A stretch of DNA of 64,000 bases from Bacteroidota bacterium (GCA_016715505.1 JADJZY010000038.1:35556-99555), one strand, 5' to 3'; shown: positions 1 through 11,984, numbered from the stretch's first letter. Notes: generated from the sequence alone by a model not told the origin. Program-made: numbers and translations.

Positions 1-1689
1 AAAATCAAGAAATTTGGTTTTACATCCAGCGAATTAGAAAGGGCTAAGGCTGAACTTTTAGCCGGTTATGAAACCATGTTTAAAGAAAAAGATAAAACGG
101 AATCAAAAGATCGTATTGAAGAATTGGTGCGTCATTTTCTGACCAACGAACCCGCTCCCGGTATTCAATGGGAATATAATTTAGTAAAAGGACGTTTGGG
201 TAATGTGAATATCAATGATATCAATGTTTTAAAAGATCAGATTGGTATCGATAAAACCTATTTTGCTTTGGTAACAACAAAAACAGGTTCTAATCTGCCT
301 TCAGATGGTGATTTAAAATCATATATCGATGAAGCCATGTCGTCTGATATCAAAGCCTATGCCGAAAAAGCACTTCCAAAATCTTTATTGGCGAGTATGC
401 CAACTCCGGGTAAAGTTGTGAATGAAGTAAAGGATCCTAAAACTCGTTTGGTAACCTGGACACTGAGCAATGGAGCCAAAGTAACCTTTAAATCCACAGG
501 TTTAAAAAATGATGAAATTCTGTTCAGCGCCTATCGTTTTGGTGGTTCATCGTTGTATACAGGCAAAGACTTTCAAAGTGCAGACTACAGCAATAATGTT
601 GTGGATGAAATGGGTTATGGGGCATTTTCAAATTCAGACCTGCAGAAATTTTTATCCGGAAAAAATGTTACCGTCAATACCATCATAGATTTACAAAAAG
701 ATATCATCAATGGTAAATCTACCGTCAAAGATTTAGAAACGGCTTTGCAATTGTTGTACCTCAAATGCACCTCTCCGCGTAAAGATGAAGAAGCATTTGC
801 CTCTTTCAAAAACCGTCAAATGCAAATGATGTCTGAAATGAAATCAGACCCTCAAACCCGATATTCTGATACCCTGAATAAGTTCATGTATAAAAATCAT
901 CCCCGTAGTAAGGAAATTCCTGACCAATCGGATTTTGACAATATCAATCTGGATCGGGCCATTGAATTTTATAAACAACGTTTTAATTCGGGTAATGGCA
1001 TGAATTTTACTTTCGTGGGAAGTATGCCTCAAGATTCATTTAAAATACTGGTTGAAAAATATATCGGTGCCTTACCGGCAACCTCAGTCGTTTCTAAAGA
1101 CAAAGATCTCGGCATGGACCCTATTTTGAATGAAAACAATTTCACCTTCCGTGCGGGTACAGAACCCAAAAGCATGGTGAATGAAATGAGCTATTTTGAC
1201 ACACCATATTCTCAGGAAGATGAAATGCGGCTTAATTTATTATCTGAAATCATCAATAACCGAATTACGGATATCATTCGCGAAAAAATGAGTGCCATTT
1301 ACGGTGGTGGTGTCGGCATGCGTATTTCCAAATTTCCAAAAGAACGTTTCATGATGCAGAGTTTTCTGCCTTGTGGTCCGGAAAATGCAGTAAAAGTGAA
1401 AGAAGCTTTCTGGGATATCATTCAGGCGGTGAAAAAAGACAATAACATCACGGCAGAAGAATTTCAAAAAGCAACTGAAACAGCACTTCAAAAATACAAA
1501 ACGGGTATTCAATCCAACAATTTCTGGTTAGGTACGATCGAGAAATACCAGCAATACAATTTACCCATGGAGAACATGTATAACTTTGAAGAAAGGTTAA
1601 AAGCAGTATCCATTGAACAGTTAACCGCGACAGCAAAAAAATACCTGAGTTCCAAAAACGTCCTGCACGCTGTTTTAATGCCGGAATAA
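1..1689 (+). CDS. M16 family zinc peptidase, C-terminal part (5' end outside window)
   Basis: The frame is open from base 1, so the gene begins before the window; about 562 codons are visible. The visible part resembles the second half of PqqL/insulinase-type M16 peptidases: a linker, then an M16_C-like alpha/beta unit with the LSNGAKVTFKST strand that opens each repeat of this family, and a late GGGVGMRISKFPKERF stretch typical of the substrate-cradle repeat. The zinc motif HxxEH of the first repeat is not in view and should lie upstream. Such proteins in Bacteroidota are normally periplasmic or membrane-attached and cleave short peptides. An intrinsic terminator follows about 80 bases later. 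Family assignment is confident; substrate is unknown. Confidence 0.9.
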   Translation, partial: KIKKFGFTSSELERAKAELLAGYETMFKEKDKTESKDRIEELVRHFLTNEPAPGIQWEYNLVKGRLGNVNINDINVLKDQIGIDKTYFALVTTKTGSNLPSDGDLKSYIDEAMSSDIKAYAEKALPKSLLASMPTPGKVVNEVKDPKTRLVTWTLSNGAKVTFKSTGLKNDEILFSAYRFGGSSLYTGKDFQSADYSNNVVDEMGYGAFSNSDLQKFLSGKNVTVNTIIDLQKDIINGKSTVKDLETALQLLYLKCTSPRKDEEAFASFKNRQMQMMSEMKSDPQTRYSDTLNKFMYKNHPRSKEIPDQSDFDNINLDRAIEFYKQRFNSGNGMNFTFVGSMPQDSFKILVEKYIGALPATSVVSKDKDLGMDPILNENNFTFRAGTEPKSMVNEMSYFDTPYSQEDEMRLNLLSEIINNRITDIIREKMSAIYGGGVGMRISKFPKERFMMQSFLPCGPENAVKVKEAFWDIIQAVKKDNNITAEEFQKATETALQKYKTGIQSNNFWLGTIEKYQQYNLPMENMYNFEERLKAVSIEQLTATAKKYLSSKNVLHAVLMPE

Positions 1690-1770
1690 AATCTAATATG
1701 GGAGGATTTGAGCCTGTAACGATATGTGAAGACTCAAAAGCCGAATAGCCCTCCCCTTTGACGATACCTC

Positions 1771-1804
1771 AAAAGGCCATACCCAAAAGGTGTGGCCTTT
1801 TTTG
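1771..1804 (+). terminator. Intrinsic terminator after M16 peptidase gene
   Basis: AAAGGCCA and TGGCCTTT form a perfect 8-bp stem, extended inward by imperfect pairing, followed by a run of T. It separates the peptidase gene from lon. Confidence 0.8.
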
Positions 1805-1901
1805 TGAATGATGATCAGATGGCATGCCTATTGATAATAGAGGTGTTTTCACATTTATTCGTAGAATTCATCTCATAAACCTGACAAAAAGAAAGATTAC
1901 C

Positions 1902-4307
1902 ATGGAATTTAACCGACAATATTTCGGAATAGAAGAAGAATCAGACATTATGCCAATTATTCCGTTGAATGAAGACGAGATGAGCGAAGAGGAAAAAAAG
2001 AATCTTCCGGAGGAATTGATCATTTTACCGCTACGCAATATGGTGCTCTTTCCGAATGTGGTGATGCCCATCACAGTATCGCGCGAAAAATCAATTATTG
2101 CCCTGAAAGAAGCAGAACGAAAAGGCAAAATGATAGGGATCCTGACCCAATTAGACCCCAAACTGGACAATCCTGAAACAAAGGACTTTTATTCGGTGGG
2201 AACCGTCGCGCAGATCATCAAGCAAATCCGAATGCCCGATGAAAGTATTACCGTTTTTATTCGCGGACGGATTCGTTTTGAAACCAATACCTGGATTCAT
2301 GCTGAACCTTATTTTTCAGCAAATGTGACCTACCTGGATGAAAATATCCCGCCAAAAGCGATGAATTTACTGCTATGATTGCCTCCGTCAAGGAAATGGC
2401 GGAACAGATTATGATGAAAAGTAACAATATTCCTCAGGAGGCTTCCATCATGCTTCGTAACATCGAAAACGTAAGTTTCCTCAACCATTTTATTGCTTCC
2501 AATCTGAATTGTGAAACCAAAGACAAACAACAATTACTAGAGGAAAATGATTTCATTAAAAGAACAGAAAATCTTTTGCGTCTTCTTCAAATCGAATTGC
2601 AGCATGTTGAATTAAAAAATAAAATCACCAATAAAACGAAAGGGGAACTCGACAAACAACAGAAAGAATATTTCCTCAATCAGCAGTTAAAGGCCATCAA
2701 AGACGAATTAGGTGGTGACAGCAACGAACGCGAAATAAAAGATCTTCAGAAAAGAGCAGAAACAAAAAAATGGTCAAAGGCCGCTAAAGAGAATTTCACC
2801 AAGGGCATCGAAAAATTGGAGCGTATGCACCCTACTACCCCCGATTATTCTGTGACTTATAATCATCTCGATTTATTGCTTGACTTACCCTGGGAAGAAT
2901 ACACCGAGGATATTTACGATTTAAAAAGGGCTCGTAAAATTTTAGATCATGACCATTATGGCATGGATAAAATAAAAGACCGTATTCTCGAATATCTGGC
3001 CGTACTCAAATTAAAAGGTGATATGAAATCACCTATTCTTTGTTTTTTTGGACCTCCCGGAATTGGTAAGACTTCATTGGGAAAATCCATTGCCAATGCG
3101 ATTGGGCGTAAATATGTTCGTTTTAGTTTAGGCGGTTTACATGATGAAAGTGAACTCCGTGGACATCGTAAAACTTATATCGGTGCGATGCCAGGCCGCG
3201 TTATTCAATCATTACGCAAATGCCAATCGAGCAACCCTGTTTTTATCCTGGATGAAATTGATAAAATAGGTAAGGATTTTCGAGGCGACCCAAGTTCTGC
3301 TTTGCTGGAAATTCTGGATCCTGAACAAAATCATACCTTCTACGATAATTACTTAGAACTTGAATATGATTTGAGCAAAGTGCTCTTCATTGCCACTGCC
3401 AACAATCTCAATGAAATACAGCCTGCCTTGCGGGATCGTTTGGAAATCATTGATCTCAGTGGTTATGCTGTTGAAGAAAAAACCGAAATTGCCAAACGAC
3501 ATTTGATCCCCAAACAAAAGGAAGCCCATGGCTTGAAAGACTACAGCATCAAAATTGCAAATCCGGTCTTAACGAAACTCATCCAGGAATATACCCGCGA
3601 AAGTGGTGTCAGGGAATTAGACAGGCAATTGGCTTCTGTCATGCGAAATATCGCCATGCAAGCAGCCATGGATGAATCGCTTAAAAGTTTTGATGTGACC
3701 GAAGAATCCATCGTCGATATCTTGGGAAACCCAGGTACTCCAATGAAATTTATGCCCGTAAAAATCCACCGGGAGTGGCCATTGGTTTAGCATGGACTTA
3801 TGTGGGCGGCGAAATTTTGTTTATCGAAACAAGTCTGAGCAAGGGAAAAGGAAGCCTCAACCTGACGGGTAATTTGGGCAATGTGATGAAAGAAAGTGCC
3901 AGTACTGCCCTGACTTACATACGAGCCAATGCGCAGGACCTGGATATCCCTGAGACACTCTTTGATGAAACCAATATTCATATTCATGTACCCGAAGGCG
4001 CCGTACCAAAAGATGGACCTAGTGCAGGTATCACCATGCTTACTTCCATCTTGAGTGCGTTAGGGGTAAACAGGTTAAACCGAATTTGGCAATGACAGGA
4101 GAAATACGCGGCCAGGCGACAGGTTCTTCCAGTCGGTGGAATCAAGGAAAAATTCTTGCTGCGAAAAGGGCCGGCATGAAGGAAATCATTCTTTGTGCAC
4201 AAAATGAAAAAGACGTCCTTGAAATAAATCCGGGTTTTATTAAAGGTCTAAAATTCCATTACGTCACAGAAATGAAAGATGTGGTTAAGTTGGCCATCCT
4301 TAAATAG
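1902..4307 (+). CDS. lon: ATP-dependent Lon protease, reading frame broken about five times
   Basis: Lon is a cytoplasmic AAA+ serine protease that degrades misfolded and regulatory proteins. All parts are present in order: N-terminal LON substrate domain (LPLRNMVLFPNVVMP), coiled middle, AAA+ module with Walker A GPPGIGKTS, Walker B FILDEIDK, then the protease domain with catalytic serine in PKDGPSAG and catalytic lysine in ILAAKRAG. The ATG at 1902 is preceded by an AAAGAAAGA purine stretch; the open frame reaching back to 1824 is probably not translated. The frame breaks near 2349 (A4 should be A5), 3733 (CCAGG should be CCAAGG), about 4060, 4107-4121 and 4146-4152 (A5 should be A6). Repairing these gives conserved Lon sequence throughout, about 800 residues, the usual length. 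Sequencing error is the most likely cause; a true pseudogene is possible. Confidence 0.9.
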
Positions 4308-4370
4308 AGTCTGCGCAAGGGAAATGAATTAAATTCCGGTTCCTTTCGGTAAGCTGATTAAATTTACACC

Positions 4371-6305
4371 GTGATTTCAAAAGCTTCCATTCAAAAAGTG
4401 AATGATGCTGCCGACATTATTGATGTGGTTGGCAGTTTTATTAAACTCAAAAAAAGAGGGGTTAACTTTTTAGGGAATTGTCCGTTTCACAACGAAAAAA
4501 CCCCCTCCTTCACCGTCTCCCCTTCCAAAGGTATTTACAAATGTTTTGGCTGCGGTAAAGCCGGTAATGTGGTCACTTTTGTACAAGAACATGAAAAACT
4601 CAGCTATCCGGAAGCGATAACCTGGCTGGCAAAACGTTACCACATTGAATTAGAACAAACCGAAGTCACACATGAAGTTCGGGCACAACAGCAAACCGAG
4701 GAAAGTTTAAGAATCCTGAACCAATTTGCCGCTCAATATTTCCATGATCAGTTACTACATTCCGATGAAGGGCAAACCATCGGATTGAGTTATTTTAAAG
4801 AAAGAGGATTTCGATTAGAGACCCTTGAAAAATTTCAACTCGGTTATTGTCCGGAAAATAGAGAAAGTTTTGTACAACATGCCATCGACAAAGGATACGA
4901 CAAAGATTTATTGATCAAGGCCGGTCTTATTTCTGATCGATACGGTAAGTTACAAGCCATTTATCATGGCCGAGTTATTTTCCCGATTCAAAATCAAAGT
5001 GGAAAAGTGATTGGTTTTGGTGCAAGAATATTAAAGAGCTCCGACCGGGCACCGAAATATATCAACACACCGGAAAATGAACTCTATCAAAAAAGCCGAA
5101 CACTTTACGGAATTTATTTTGCCCGAACAGCCATTACGCAACAAGATGAATGTTTACTGGTTGAGGGATATACCGATGTATTGTCCTTGCATCAGGCCGG
5201 AATTGCAAATGCTGTCGCCAGTAGTGGCACATCACTTACCGATGAACAACTGCGATTGATCAAACGATACAGCAAAAATCTGACTATACTTTATGATGGG
5301 GATGCAGCAGGCGTGAAAGCGGCATTGCGGGGATTGGATATGGCCATTGAAGAAGGTTTAAATGTGCACGTTGTTTTACTTCCTGATAATCATGATCCGG
5401 ACTCCTATTTACAAAGTACCGGTGCGGAAGGCTTTCAGCAATATATTCAGAAAGAAAAAAAGGATATCATTCTGTTTAAATTAGAAGCTTCCCTGAAAGA
5501 AGCCAAAGATGATACGGTTAAAAAAACGGCACTGATTAATGATATTGCAGAAACATTATCTAAAATCAATAAGGTAGAAGAATTTAGTAAGCAGCAGGAT
5601 TATATTCGTCGATGTGCTCAACTTTTACAAATTGATGAAGCTGGATTAATTGCGTTGGTCAACAAAAGAATTCGCGAAAAAATCGTCAAAAAGGATTTTC
5701 AAAATAAACCGGAAGCGGATGCTTTGCATGAGCAGGCTGAACCTGAAAAAGGACATCATCAGGAAGATGCCGGCCATTTATTACAGAAAGATTATTTACA
5801 AGAAAAAGGACTAATACGCGTTCTGATAGAATTTGGCCATAAGCCCTATGATGATAAAATATCTGTGGCTGAGTTTATCCGCTTAAAAATTGCAGATGCA
5901 GATTTTGCAAATGATGCCTGGCAGAAAATTTATCATAGATATTTTAACCTTTTGGAGTCAACGCTTCAATATCCAACTGCCAGAGATTTTACATATCATG
6001 ACGAAGAGGAAATACGCCTGAATGCGATAGAGGCCTTATACTTCCCCTATGAACTCAGTGAAAACTGGGCGAAAGAATTTCATATCATTACCCCAGGTAA
6101 AGAAGAAATTTATCTGGAAGATGTGGAACATACCCTGATCTACTTTTTACTGCGGAAGATCAAAGCGACCTATGCCGAATTGCTCGAAGAATTACGAATA
6201 CCCAATGATGCACAAGAGGAACTCATCATTCAAACATCCTTATACGAACTCAAGAAACATGAAAAGGATCTTTTAGAACACCTAAGAGTGGTTGCTATTC
6301 GTTAG
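4371..6305 (+). CDS. dnaG: DNA primase DnaG
   Basis: Synthesises RNA primers on the lagging strand. The 644-residue product starts with a CHC2 zinc finger (Cys37, His40, Cys58, Cys61), followed by the primase N-terminal lobe and the TOPRIM core with the glutamate motif LLVEGYTDVL near residue 262 and the metal-binding DGDAAG near residue 307. A low-complexity Glu/His-rich linker and a poorly conserved C-terminal helicase-binding region follow, as usual. I chose the GTG at 4371 because the protein then begins MISKASIQKV, matching family N-termini, and no upstream ATG is in frame. The stop overlaps by a few bases the stop of the convergent PorT-like gene. Intact frame. Confidence 0.97.
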   Translation: MISKASIQKVNDAADIIDVVGSFIKLKKRGVNFLGNCPFHNEKTPSFTVSPSKGIYKCFGCGKAGNVVTFVQEHEKLSYPEAITWLAKRYHIELEQTEVTHEVRAQQQTEESLRILNQFAAQYFHDQLLHSDEGQTIGLSYFKERGFRLETLEKFQLGYCPENRESFVQHAIDKGYDKDLLIKAGLISDRYGKLQAIYHGRVIFPIQNQSGKVIGFGARILKSSDRAPKYINTPENELYQKSRTLYGIYFARTAITQQDECLLVEGYTDVLSLHQAGIANAVASSGTSLTDEQLRLIKRYSKNLTILYDGDAAGVKAALRGLDMAIEEGLNVHVVLLPDNHDPDSYLQSTGAEGFQQYIQKEKKDIILFKLEASLKEAKDDTVKKTALINDIAETLSKINKVEEFSKQQDYIRRCAQLLQIDEAGLIALVNKRIREKIVKKDFQNKPEADALHEQAEPEKGHHQEDAGHLLQKDYLQEKGLIRVLIEFGHKPYDDKISVAEFIRLKIADADFANDAWQKIYHRYFNLLESTLQYPTARDFTYHDEEEIRLNAIEALYFPYELSENWAKEFHIITPGKEEIYLEDVEHTLIYFLLRKIKATYAELLEELRIPNDAQEELIIQTSLYELKKHEKDLLEHLRVVAIR

Positions 6306-6936
6306 TAACTAATTCCCACATGTAATTGGATCATCTGATTGGTCCAACTTCTTTCCGCACGAGGTTGTTGATATTACTAATACCCCAAATATACCGGAGC
6401 CCTGCATTCACACGAAATACAGGCGCCTTACCACCAAACTGCACCCATAAACCGCCAATCACATCATAACTATTTTGTGAAATGACGTCAATACCACTTT
6501 TTAGAATTTTGTTTTTATCCAAAACACTTACATTGGATGAAAACTGGGGGCCTAACTGAATCCACAAAAACTGGGTCAACTTTAAATTCACCAAAATGGG
6601 AATCGCGATGGTTTGAAACTTGAAAGAACCATTGATCAAACTATCTTCAATGTTTCGATAATACTGCGCATATACGCCATGAAATGAGGTATCCGTCACC
6701 ATGGTACTTTGACTCCACAAAGCTTCGAGTTGTATACCAATTCTTCGTTTATTTAAATTGGCAAAAAATCCGGCGTTGGGATTTGTTTTGTAAACATCTC
6801 GCCAACCGTATCCATTCACTTTATTAAATGTCAAACCTGCCTTTAATCCGATGCCTAAATCCAATCCGAATTTCTCTTTACTTCTGACCAGAACAGACAT
6901 GGTTAAAAATAAAAATAGTAGCATGCCTTGTTTCAT
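6302..6936 (-). CDS. PorT-like outer membrane beta-barrel protein, one frame break
   Basis: About 211 residues after repair. It starts at the Met of MKQGMLLFLFLTMSVLV, a signal peptide; the longer open frame back to 6972 is not needed. The body alternates short beta strands with glycines, aromatics and GIGLKAGLTF, typical of PorT-family (OMP_b-brl_2) barrels of Bacteroidota. The uncorrected frame ends early at 6331. Adding one A near 6350 (GAAGT to GAAAGT) continues it to a terminal strand ending in GISY, the expected barrel end, with the stop at 6302. A TATATTTG promoter box lies at 7016-7023. Specific function unknown; PorT itself takes part in type IX secretion but this is only a fold-level match. 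Confidence 0.7.
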
Positions 6937-7015
6937 GTTGATTATTTTGGATCCTGAGTTTTGAAGATTCATATTCTCTTGCTGTACAATCTATCAGAAT
7001 ATGCTACAGCAGTTG

Positions 7016-7023
7016 CAAATATA
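7016..7023 (-). promoter_or_regulatory. Bacteroidota -7 box TATATTTG
   Basis: Matches the TAnnTTTG consensus of the Bacteroidota primary sigma factor, 80 bases ahead of the PorT-like gene start. No clear -33 TTG is seen. Confidence 0.45.
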
Positions 7024-7058
7024 ATTTTTTTAAATATATGAAATGCTATTCCTTCCGC

Positions 7059-8434
7059 TTAATTTCCGGTTTGGAGTTCATTTCCGCTAAACTTCACCAT
7101 TAGCGTATCCGATTGAAGATTCATATGATACTTCGGCCATTCCCGGAAGGACTTTCTACTTCTCACCTGAACGGGTACCTTTTGTTGAATACCATGCCAC
7201 CACATGCCCTCCTGAAAACCTACCCTTAACGCATACGTTCCATTTGCGAGCACAGGTAAATCGATAATTTCAATTGCCCGGTAATCCTTTTGTTGTTTAA
7301 GTTGATGAAAAAAGAACACAATTTGTTGATCACTGCTTCGCCATTTTTGTTGAACCTGTATCAAATAAAATGCAGATAACATAAAAAATAAAGTCAGCAT
7401 CCATTTTTGAACTGATATCTGAATCAGGGAGAAAACATCAACAAAATATAAAATAAGAAAAATGCCCGGTAAGTATAAAAATCTTTCTCCTTCAGTGTTT
7501 CGCCAGGCAATACCCAAATTCAATACGGGTAACAAGGCGCATAAAAATAGGCATAAATAAATCATCGCTGGTTTTGCCAGCATTCTGAAAGACAGCCGAA
7601 AAATAAAAAATACCAAGAATAAAAAATACCAAAAAACATACAACCAAAAATAGATCCCACCTTCATATGGGGGCATCATTGCACGAAATGTAAACCGAAA
7701 CAGATTCATCATAATATGAGCAACATCAACCTTTTGATGCAAATCACCATAGGTACCTATCCAATCGCCAATATATTGATGCCGCAAAAAAAGATAGGCC
7801 ATAAAAATCAGTAACAAGGAGAAAAACAATCTCAGAATTTTTTTCCAGTCCCAATTTCGTTTCCAATAAAATATCATCGGAAAAATCCAAAGACCAACCC
7901 AGGTGGATTCATAGGCACACAAAGCTGCAAACCAACATAAAAGCGCAGCCAAAAAGTAGATTGATTTTCGAGTGTTGTCAAATTGAAATAAACAATACAA
8001 GCTACTTAGAAATAAAAAGTTGAAAACACAGATGCTGCACCGGATATCCATACCACCGAATCAACATGCGTGGGCCAACAAACAAAAAATATTGCGGTTA
8101 AAAATGGCCGTGAAGAAGGAAGTTCCACTTTGAACCATTGTGCCGCGATAAACCAAATCAATAACGCATTCCCCGCATGCAAAATCACATTGCACAGATG
8201 ATACAAGCAGGCGCTTCTACCAAAAAGGGCCATATTCAACCAAAAGGTACCCGGACGGAAAAATTGATGATCATTAAAACCATTCATCCCTTGTACCAGA
8301 ATTTTATAATCGTCCGAAATCAACCCTGATCCAATCGAAATAAAATAGCATAGAAGTGTCATTCCGACGATGATCGAACTTGCTACTATGGTCTTAAATG
8401 AGTTATTCATCCTGCTTATTCCGAATGACTTCAT
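7059..8434 (-). CDS. Multi-spanning membrane protein, GT-C/TMTC-like, one frame break
   Basis: About 458 residues (450 if the second Met at 8410 is used). It is strongly hydrophobic, with roughly ten predicted membrane segments. The N-terminal third carries the pattern of a first periplasmic loop with an acidic pair (SDDYKI), then FFRPGTFWLNMALFG, YHLCNVILHAGNALL and HVDSVVWISG. This pattern is seen in polytopic GT-C-type proteins related to TMTC and dolichyl-phosphate-mannose transferases, which move sugars from lipid carriers. The TPR tail of TMTC proteins is absent. The frame breaks near 8015; adding one T to a short T run joins STFYF to LSSLYC without loss. It overlaps the end of the upstream M14 peptidase gene, so the two are probably co-transcribed. 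Sugar substrate unknown; a non-enzymatic role cannot be excluded. Confidence 0.6.
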
Positions 8435-10225
8435 TTCCTGTTTTAGGGTCTTGCCTGAAGTAAATTGGTGAATTTAATACCCGATAAACCGGATAAATCT
8501 GATACGCAGGTTCAGGATAAAGTGATTGTTTATACACAAAATCTAGCTGTGCATGAGCGCTCCTTCTAAGGGTGCTATCTTTTTCCAACGCCGCCTGCAG
8601 TGCTTGTCGAACTATAGGATTTTCTTTTAAATACATCGCTGCATTTTTTTCGTATGCATAAGCCGTATAACCTTCTTTCTGTTCCAAAATCGGATCGAAA
8701 AAATTCCAATAAAAATAACTATCCATTCCTTCCGGCTCCAGTGTTTCGATGATAAAACGAACAGCTTTCTGGTTGGTGGGAATATAAAAATCGCCTTTAC
8801 GGAAATGTTTGCGGCCTTGAATTTTTTCCACCTTCACTTTTGAATTTGGATGATGACCTTCATAAGGTTTTGAACCCGATTCAAAAGATACTATTCGATA
8901 CATTTCTATGTCCAGGCTATCATCTTTTTCAAATTCAAACATCTCCACATGATTTAATCGTAATAATTCAATGACTTTCCACCAACCTGCCGGAATTACA
9001 TAAGCATCGGGTCTGTAAACACTCAATGAAGGTTCCGCCTGATTATAAAAAGGGATCTGCTTGCTAAACGTATCCGCCCGATCAAAGCCCATATAAGGCA
9101 AACCGGATACTTCACTGATCATTTCCTTGTACTGATATCCGCGATAATTGATTTTTTGGAGATTTTAGGATTAAAGGTCCATTGCAGAGGAAAGACGGTC
9201 TGTTGTTGTTGGACATTTAACATAGAATCTCGTATCACATGAATTTCCTGACGATGTTGCTGACAATATTCAATTAAGACTTGCATAAATTTCAATGTTG
9301 CATCTACCCTTTGCGCATAAGGTTTCAACATGTGCGTTTCTGGAACAAAAGCGAACACATTATGCAAGGCGGCATAACCGCTACTAAAACGTGGACTATC
9401 AAAAAACTGAAACCATCCTTCAGAAGCATCCTTTCCCCAGGCATTCACGTAAGGCAACATCGGATATTGATATTGCTCCATAACGGCAAATAAAGATGGT
9501 TCAAAAATCTTTTCTAAATAATCACCCATCGGTCCACCCAACTTGTTATGTTGTGTTGTGGCCATTGTAATGACATGCTGATAGTCTGCCCCATCACTGA
9601 CATGATTATCGACAAATACATCCGGTTTAATCCAATGAAATAATTTGGCAAATGTTCTGGCTTCCCGGCTATCGCATTTAATAAAATCACGATTTAAATC
9701 CAGATTTTGTCCATTCCCCCTGCTCCCAAATTCCTCAGGCCCGTCCTGATCGACGCGGTTAAATGGACTACGATTTAAACAACCTCCGATGTTGTATACT
9801 GGTATGACAGCTAATGCAACATTCTCGACTGATGTATTTCCTTGTTGCATTCTTTCAGCAACATCACGTACCAATAACATAGAGGCATCAATACCATCCG
9901 GCTCTCCTGAATGAATGCCATTGTTAATCAGAATGATCGCTTTGTTTTTGACATGCCATTTCGAAACATCCTGACGCCGATCGCTACTCAGCAATACAAC
10001 ATGCATTGGATATGCGGCATCTGTAGGTCCTATTTCAACAATTTCGATGGCCGGATATTGCTGCTGCAAATCATAATAATACGCCATGCATTCCTCGTAA
10101 CTTGCTGAATAGTTTTTCCCTTTTGCCTCAAAGGGCGTTATTTGGGAGAATGAAAGTGTCGAAACAAACAGCATCATAAAAGCTGCTAAAAATTTCAGGT
10201 AGTAAAATAAAAATGAACGAAACAT
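8403..10225 (-). CDS. M14 family zinc carboxypeptidase, secreted, one frame break
   Basis: About 607 residues after repair. A signal peptide ends near residue 28 (VSTLSFSQ). The M14 zinc site is visible: His105 and Glu108 in HSGEPDG and the third ligand His208 in VDNHVSDG; Glu296 in FVPETHML is the likely catalytic glutamate. The second half, from about residue 370, is a beta-rich extension common in the large M14 enzymes of Bacteroidota. The frame stops near 9140, but adding one A to the A6 run at about 9150 gives NYRGYQYKEM and rejoins the rest. It probably trims C-terminal residues from peptides in the periplasm or outside the cell. Confidence 0.85.
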
Positions 10226-10304
10226 GCCTTAAAGGTAATACCAAATTCAAACCTTGATACACCTTGTTTAAAACTCTATTAGATTTGCAGGTACTGACCC
10301 ATTC

Positions 10305-11878
10305 ATGCGAGAAATAGAATTTGCCCTCAGCCCTGCAGAAGCAGCCGACGAAAAAAATATTGTTGCGGCGATAACAGCCCAATCTGGTATAAGCAACCTG
10401 AGCGGATGGCAGTGGCGTATTCTCCGAAAATCAATGGATGCACGAAGTAAGTTTATTAAAATTCTTTTTCGGGTAGGCATCTATCAAGATCAAGAAATTG
10501 ACTCTACGCAAGTTCCTTTATTCGAATCAAAAAATGTCTCCAATGCCTCAGCTGTTCATATCATTGGTGCTGGACCAGCGGGATTATTTTGTGCCTTACA
10601 ATGTATTGAACTCGGACTGAAACCTGTTTTATTTGAGCGAGGTAAAAACGTCAGAGAGCGGCGGAGAGATTTGGCCAAACTGAATAAGGAGGGCATCTTA
10701 AATGAAGAAAGTAACTATTGTTTTGGCGAAGGCGGTGCCGGAACTTACAGCGATGGAAAATTGTACACACGCAGTAATAAACGAGGAAATATTTCTAAAG
10801 TACTCCATTGGTTTCATCACTTTGGAGCTGATCAATCAATCTGCTATGAGGCTCATCCCCATATAGGCACCAATAAGTTACCACAGATTATTGAAAATAT
10901 GCGAGAGGCTATTATCGAATGTGGCGGTGAAATTCATTTTGATAGCAAGCTGATCAATGTAGATACGCAGTTCGGGCAAATTCAAAAAATCCTTATTCAA
11001 CAACTTGGTTGGGTAAACATTCAACAACTGATTCTGGCCACTGGTCATTCGGCCCATGATATATATGAATTATTGGATCGGAAAATATATTGATTGAAGC
11101 GAAACCTTTTGCATTAGGCGTCCGTATCGAACATCCGCAATCCATCATAGATCAGTTACAATATCGATGTGAAATCCGCGACCCTTTTTTACCCCCTGCC
11201 AGTTATAGTTTGGTTGAACAAATTAATGGAAGGGGTGTGTTTTCATTTTGTATGTGTCCGGGAGGAATCATTGCCCCCGCATCTACCCGTCAAGGTGCTT
11301 TGGTCGTGAATGGATGGAGCCCTAGTAAAAGAAACAATCCTTTTGCTAACAGTGGTATGGTAGTAGGAATTGATGAAAAAGATTTTAAGGATCCTCATCC
11401 ATTGGCTGGTTTAAAATATCAATATGCCGTTGAGAAAAAAGCCTTTGAAGCCGGTGGTGGAAAATTTGTGGCTCCGGCTCAGCGCATGACCGACTTTTTG
11501 ATGAACAAACAAAGTAGTTCATTACCTGCATGTTCTTATATCCCCGGTTTACAGAGCGTTTCATTATCGGAAGTTTTACCTAAAATCGTGAATGATGCAT
11601 TGGTTCTGGGCTTAAAACATTTTGGCCAAAAACTGCAAGGCAAATTTGGTCGTCCGGGTTATTTAACCCATGAAGCCGTTTTGGTGGCCACCGAAAGCAG
11701 AACATCTTCACCCGTGCGCGTTCCCCGACATCAGGATGAATTAACACATCCTCAAATAACTAATTTGTATCCTTGTGCTGAAGGTGCGGGGTATGCAGGG
11801 GGCATTGTAAGTGCTGCCATGGATGGGATGCGTATTGCTGAAAAAATTTATGCCAAGCTACATCCATTCGGTCATTGA
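10305..11878 (+). CDS. FAD-dependent dehydrogenase (COG2509 type), one frame break
   Basis: About 524 residues. An N-terminal domain of about 80 residues precedes the dinucleotide-binding motif GAGPAG (residues 88-93) and LFERG, then FGEGGAGTYSDGKLYTR, a signature of the uncharacterised FAD-dependent dehydrogenases of COG2509. The C-terminal part has GRGVFSFCMCPGG, ESRTSSPVRVPR and the FAD-closing CAEGAGYAGGI. These proteins are predicted oxidoreductases of unknown substrate. The frame stops after LLDRK near 11085; one extra A in the A4 run gives RKNILIEAKPF and restores the whole. Divergent from the M14 gene. Family confident, reaction unknown. Confidence 0.85.
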
Positions 11879-11972
11879 GTCATGGCTTAAAATAGATGCA
11901 CATACTATACACACACTGAACAGGCACGTATTTCCATTTTGAATCAAAGGACGACTGTTATAAAAACGGTAT

Positions 11973-11980
11973 TACCTTTG
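11973..11980 (+). promoter_or_regulatory. Bacteroidota -7 box TACCTTTG, almost touching the start codon
   Basis: Exact TAnnTTTG match ending four bases before the ATG of the TonB receptor. If used, transcription would begin at or within a few bases of the ATG. Confidence 0.5.
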
Positions 11981-11984
11981 GACT

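Noticed and set aside
2340..2400. Programmed frameshift in lon
   Set aside because: No slippery heptamer with downstream structure, and similar breaks occur in many unrelated genes; an indel explains it better.
8403..10225. Two separate genes (carboxypeptidase and hypothetical protein)
   Set aside because: One added A in an A6 run joins them into a normal-length large M14 enzyme with continuous sequence NYRGYQYKEM.
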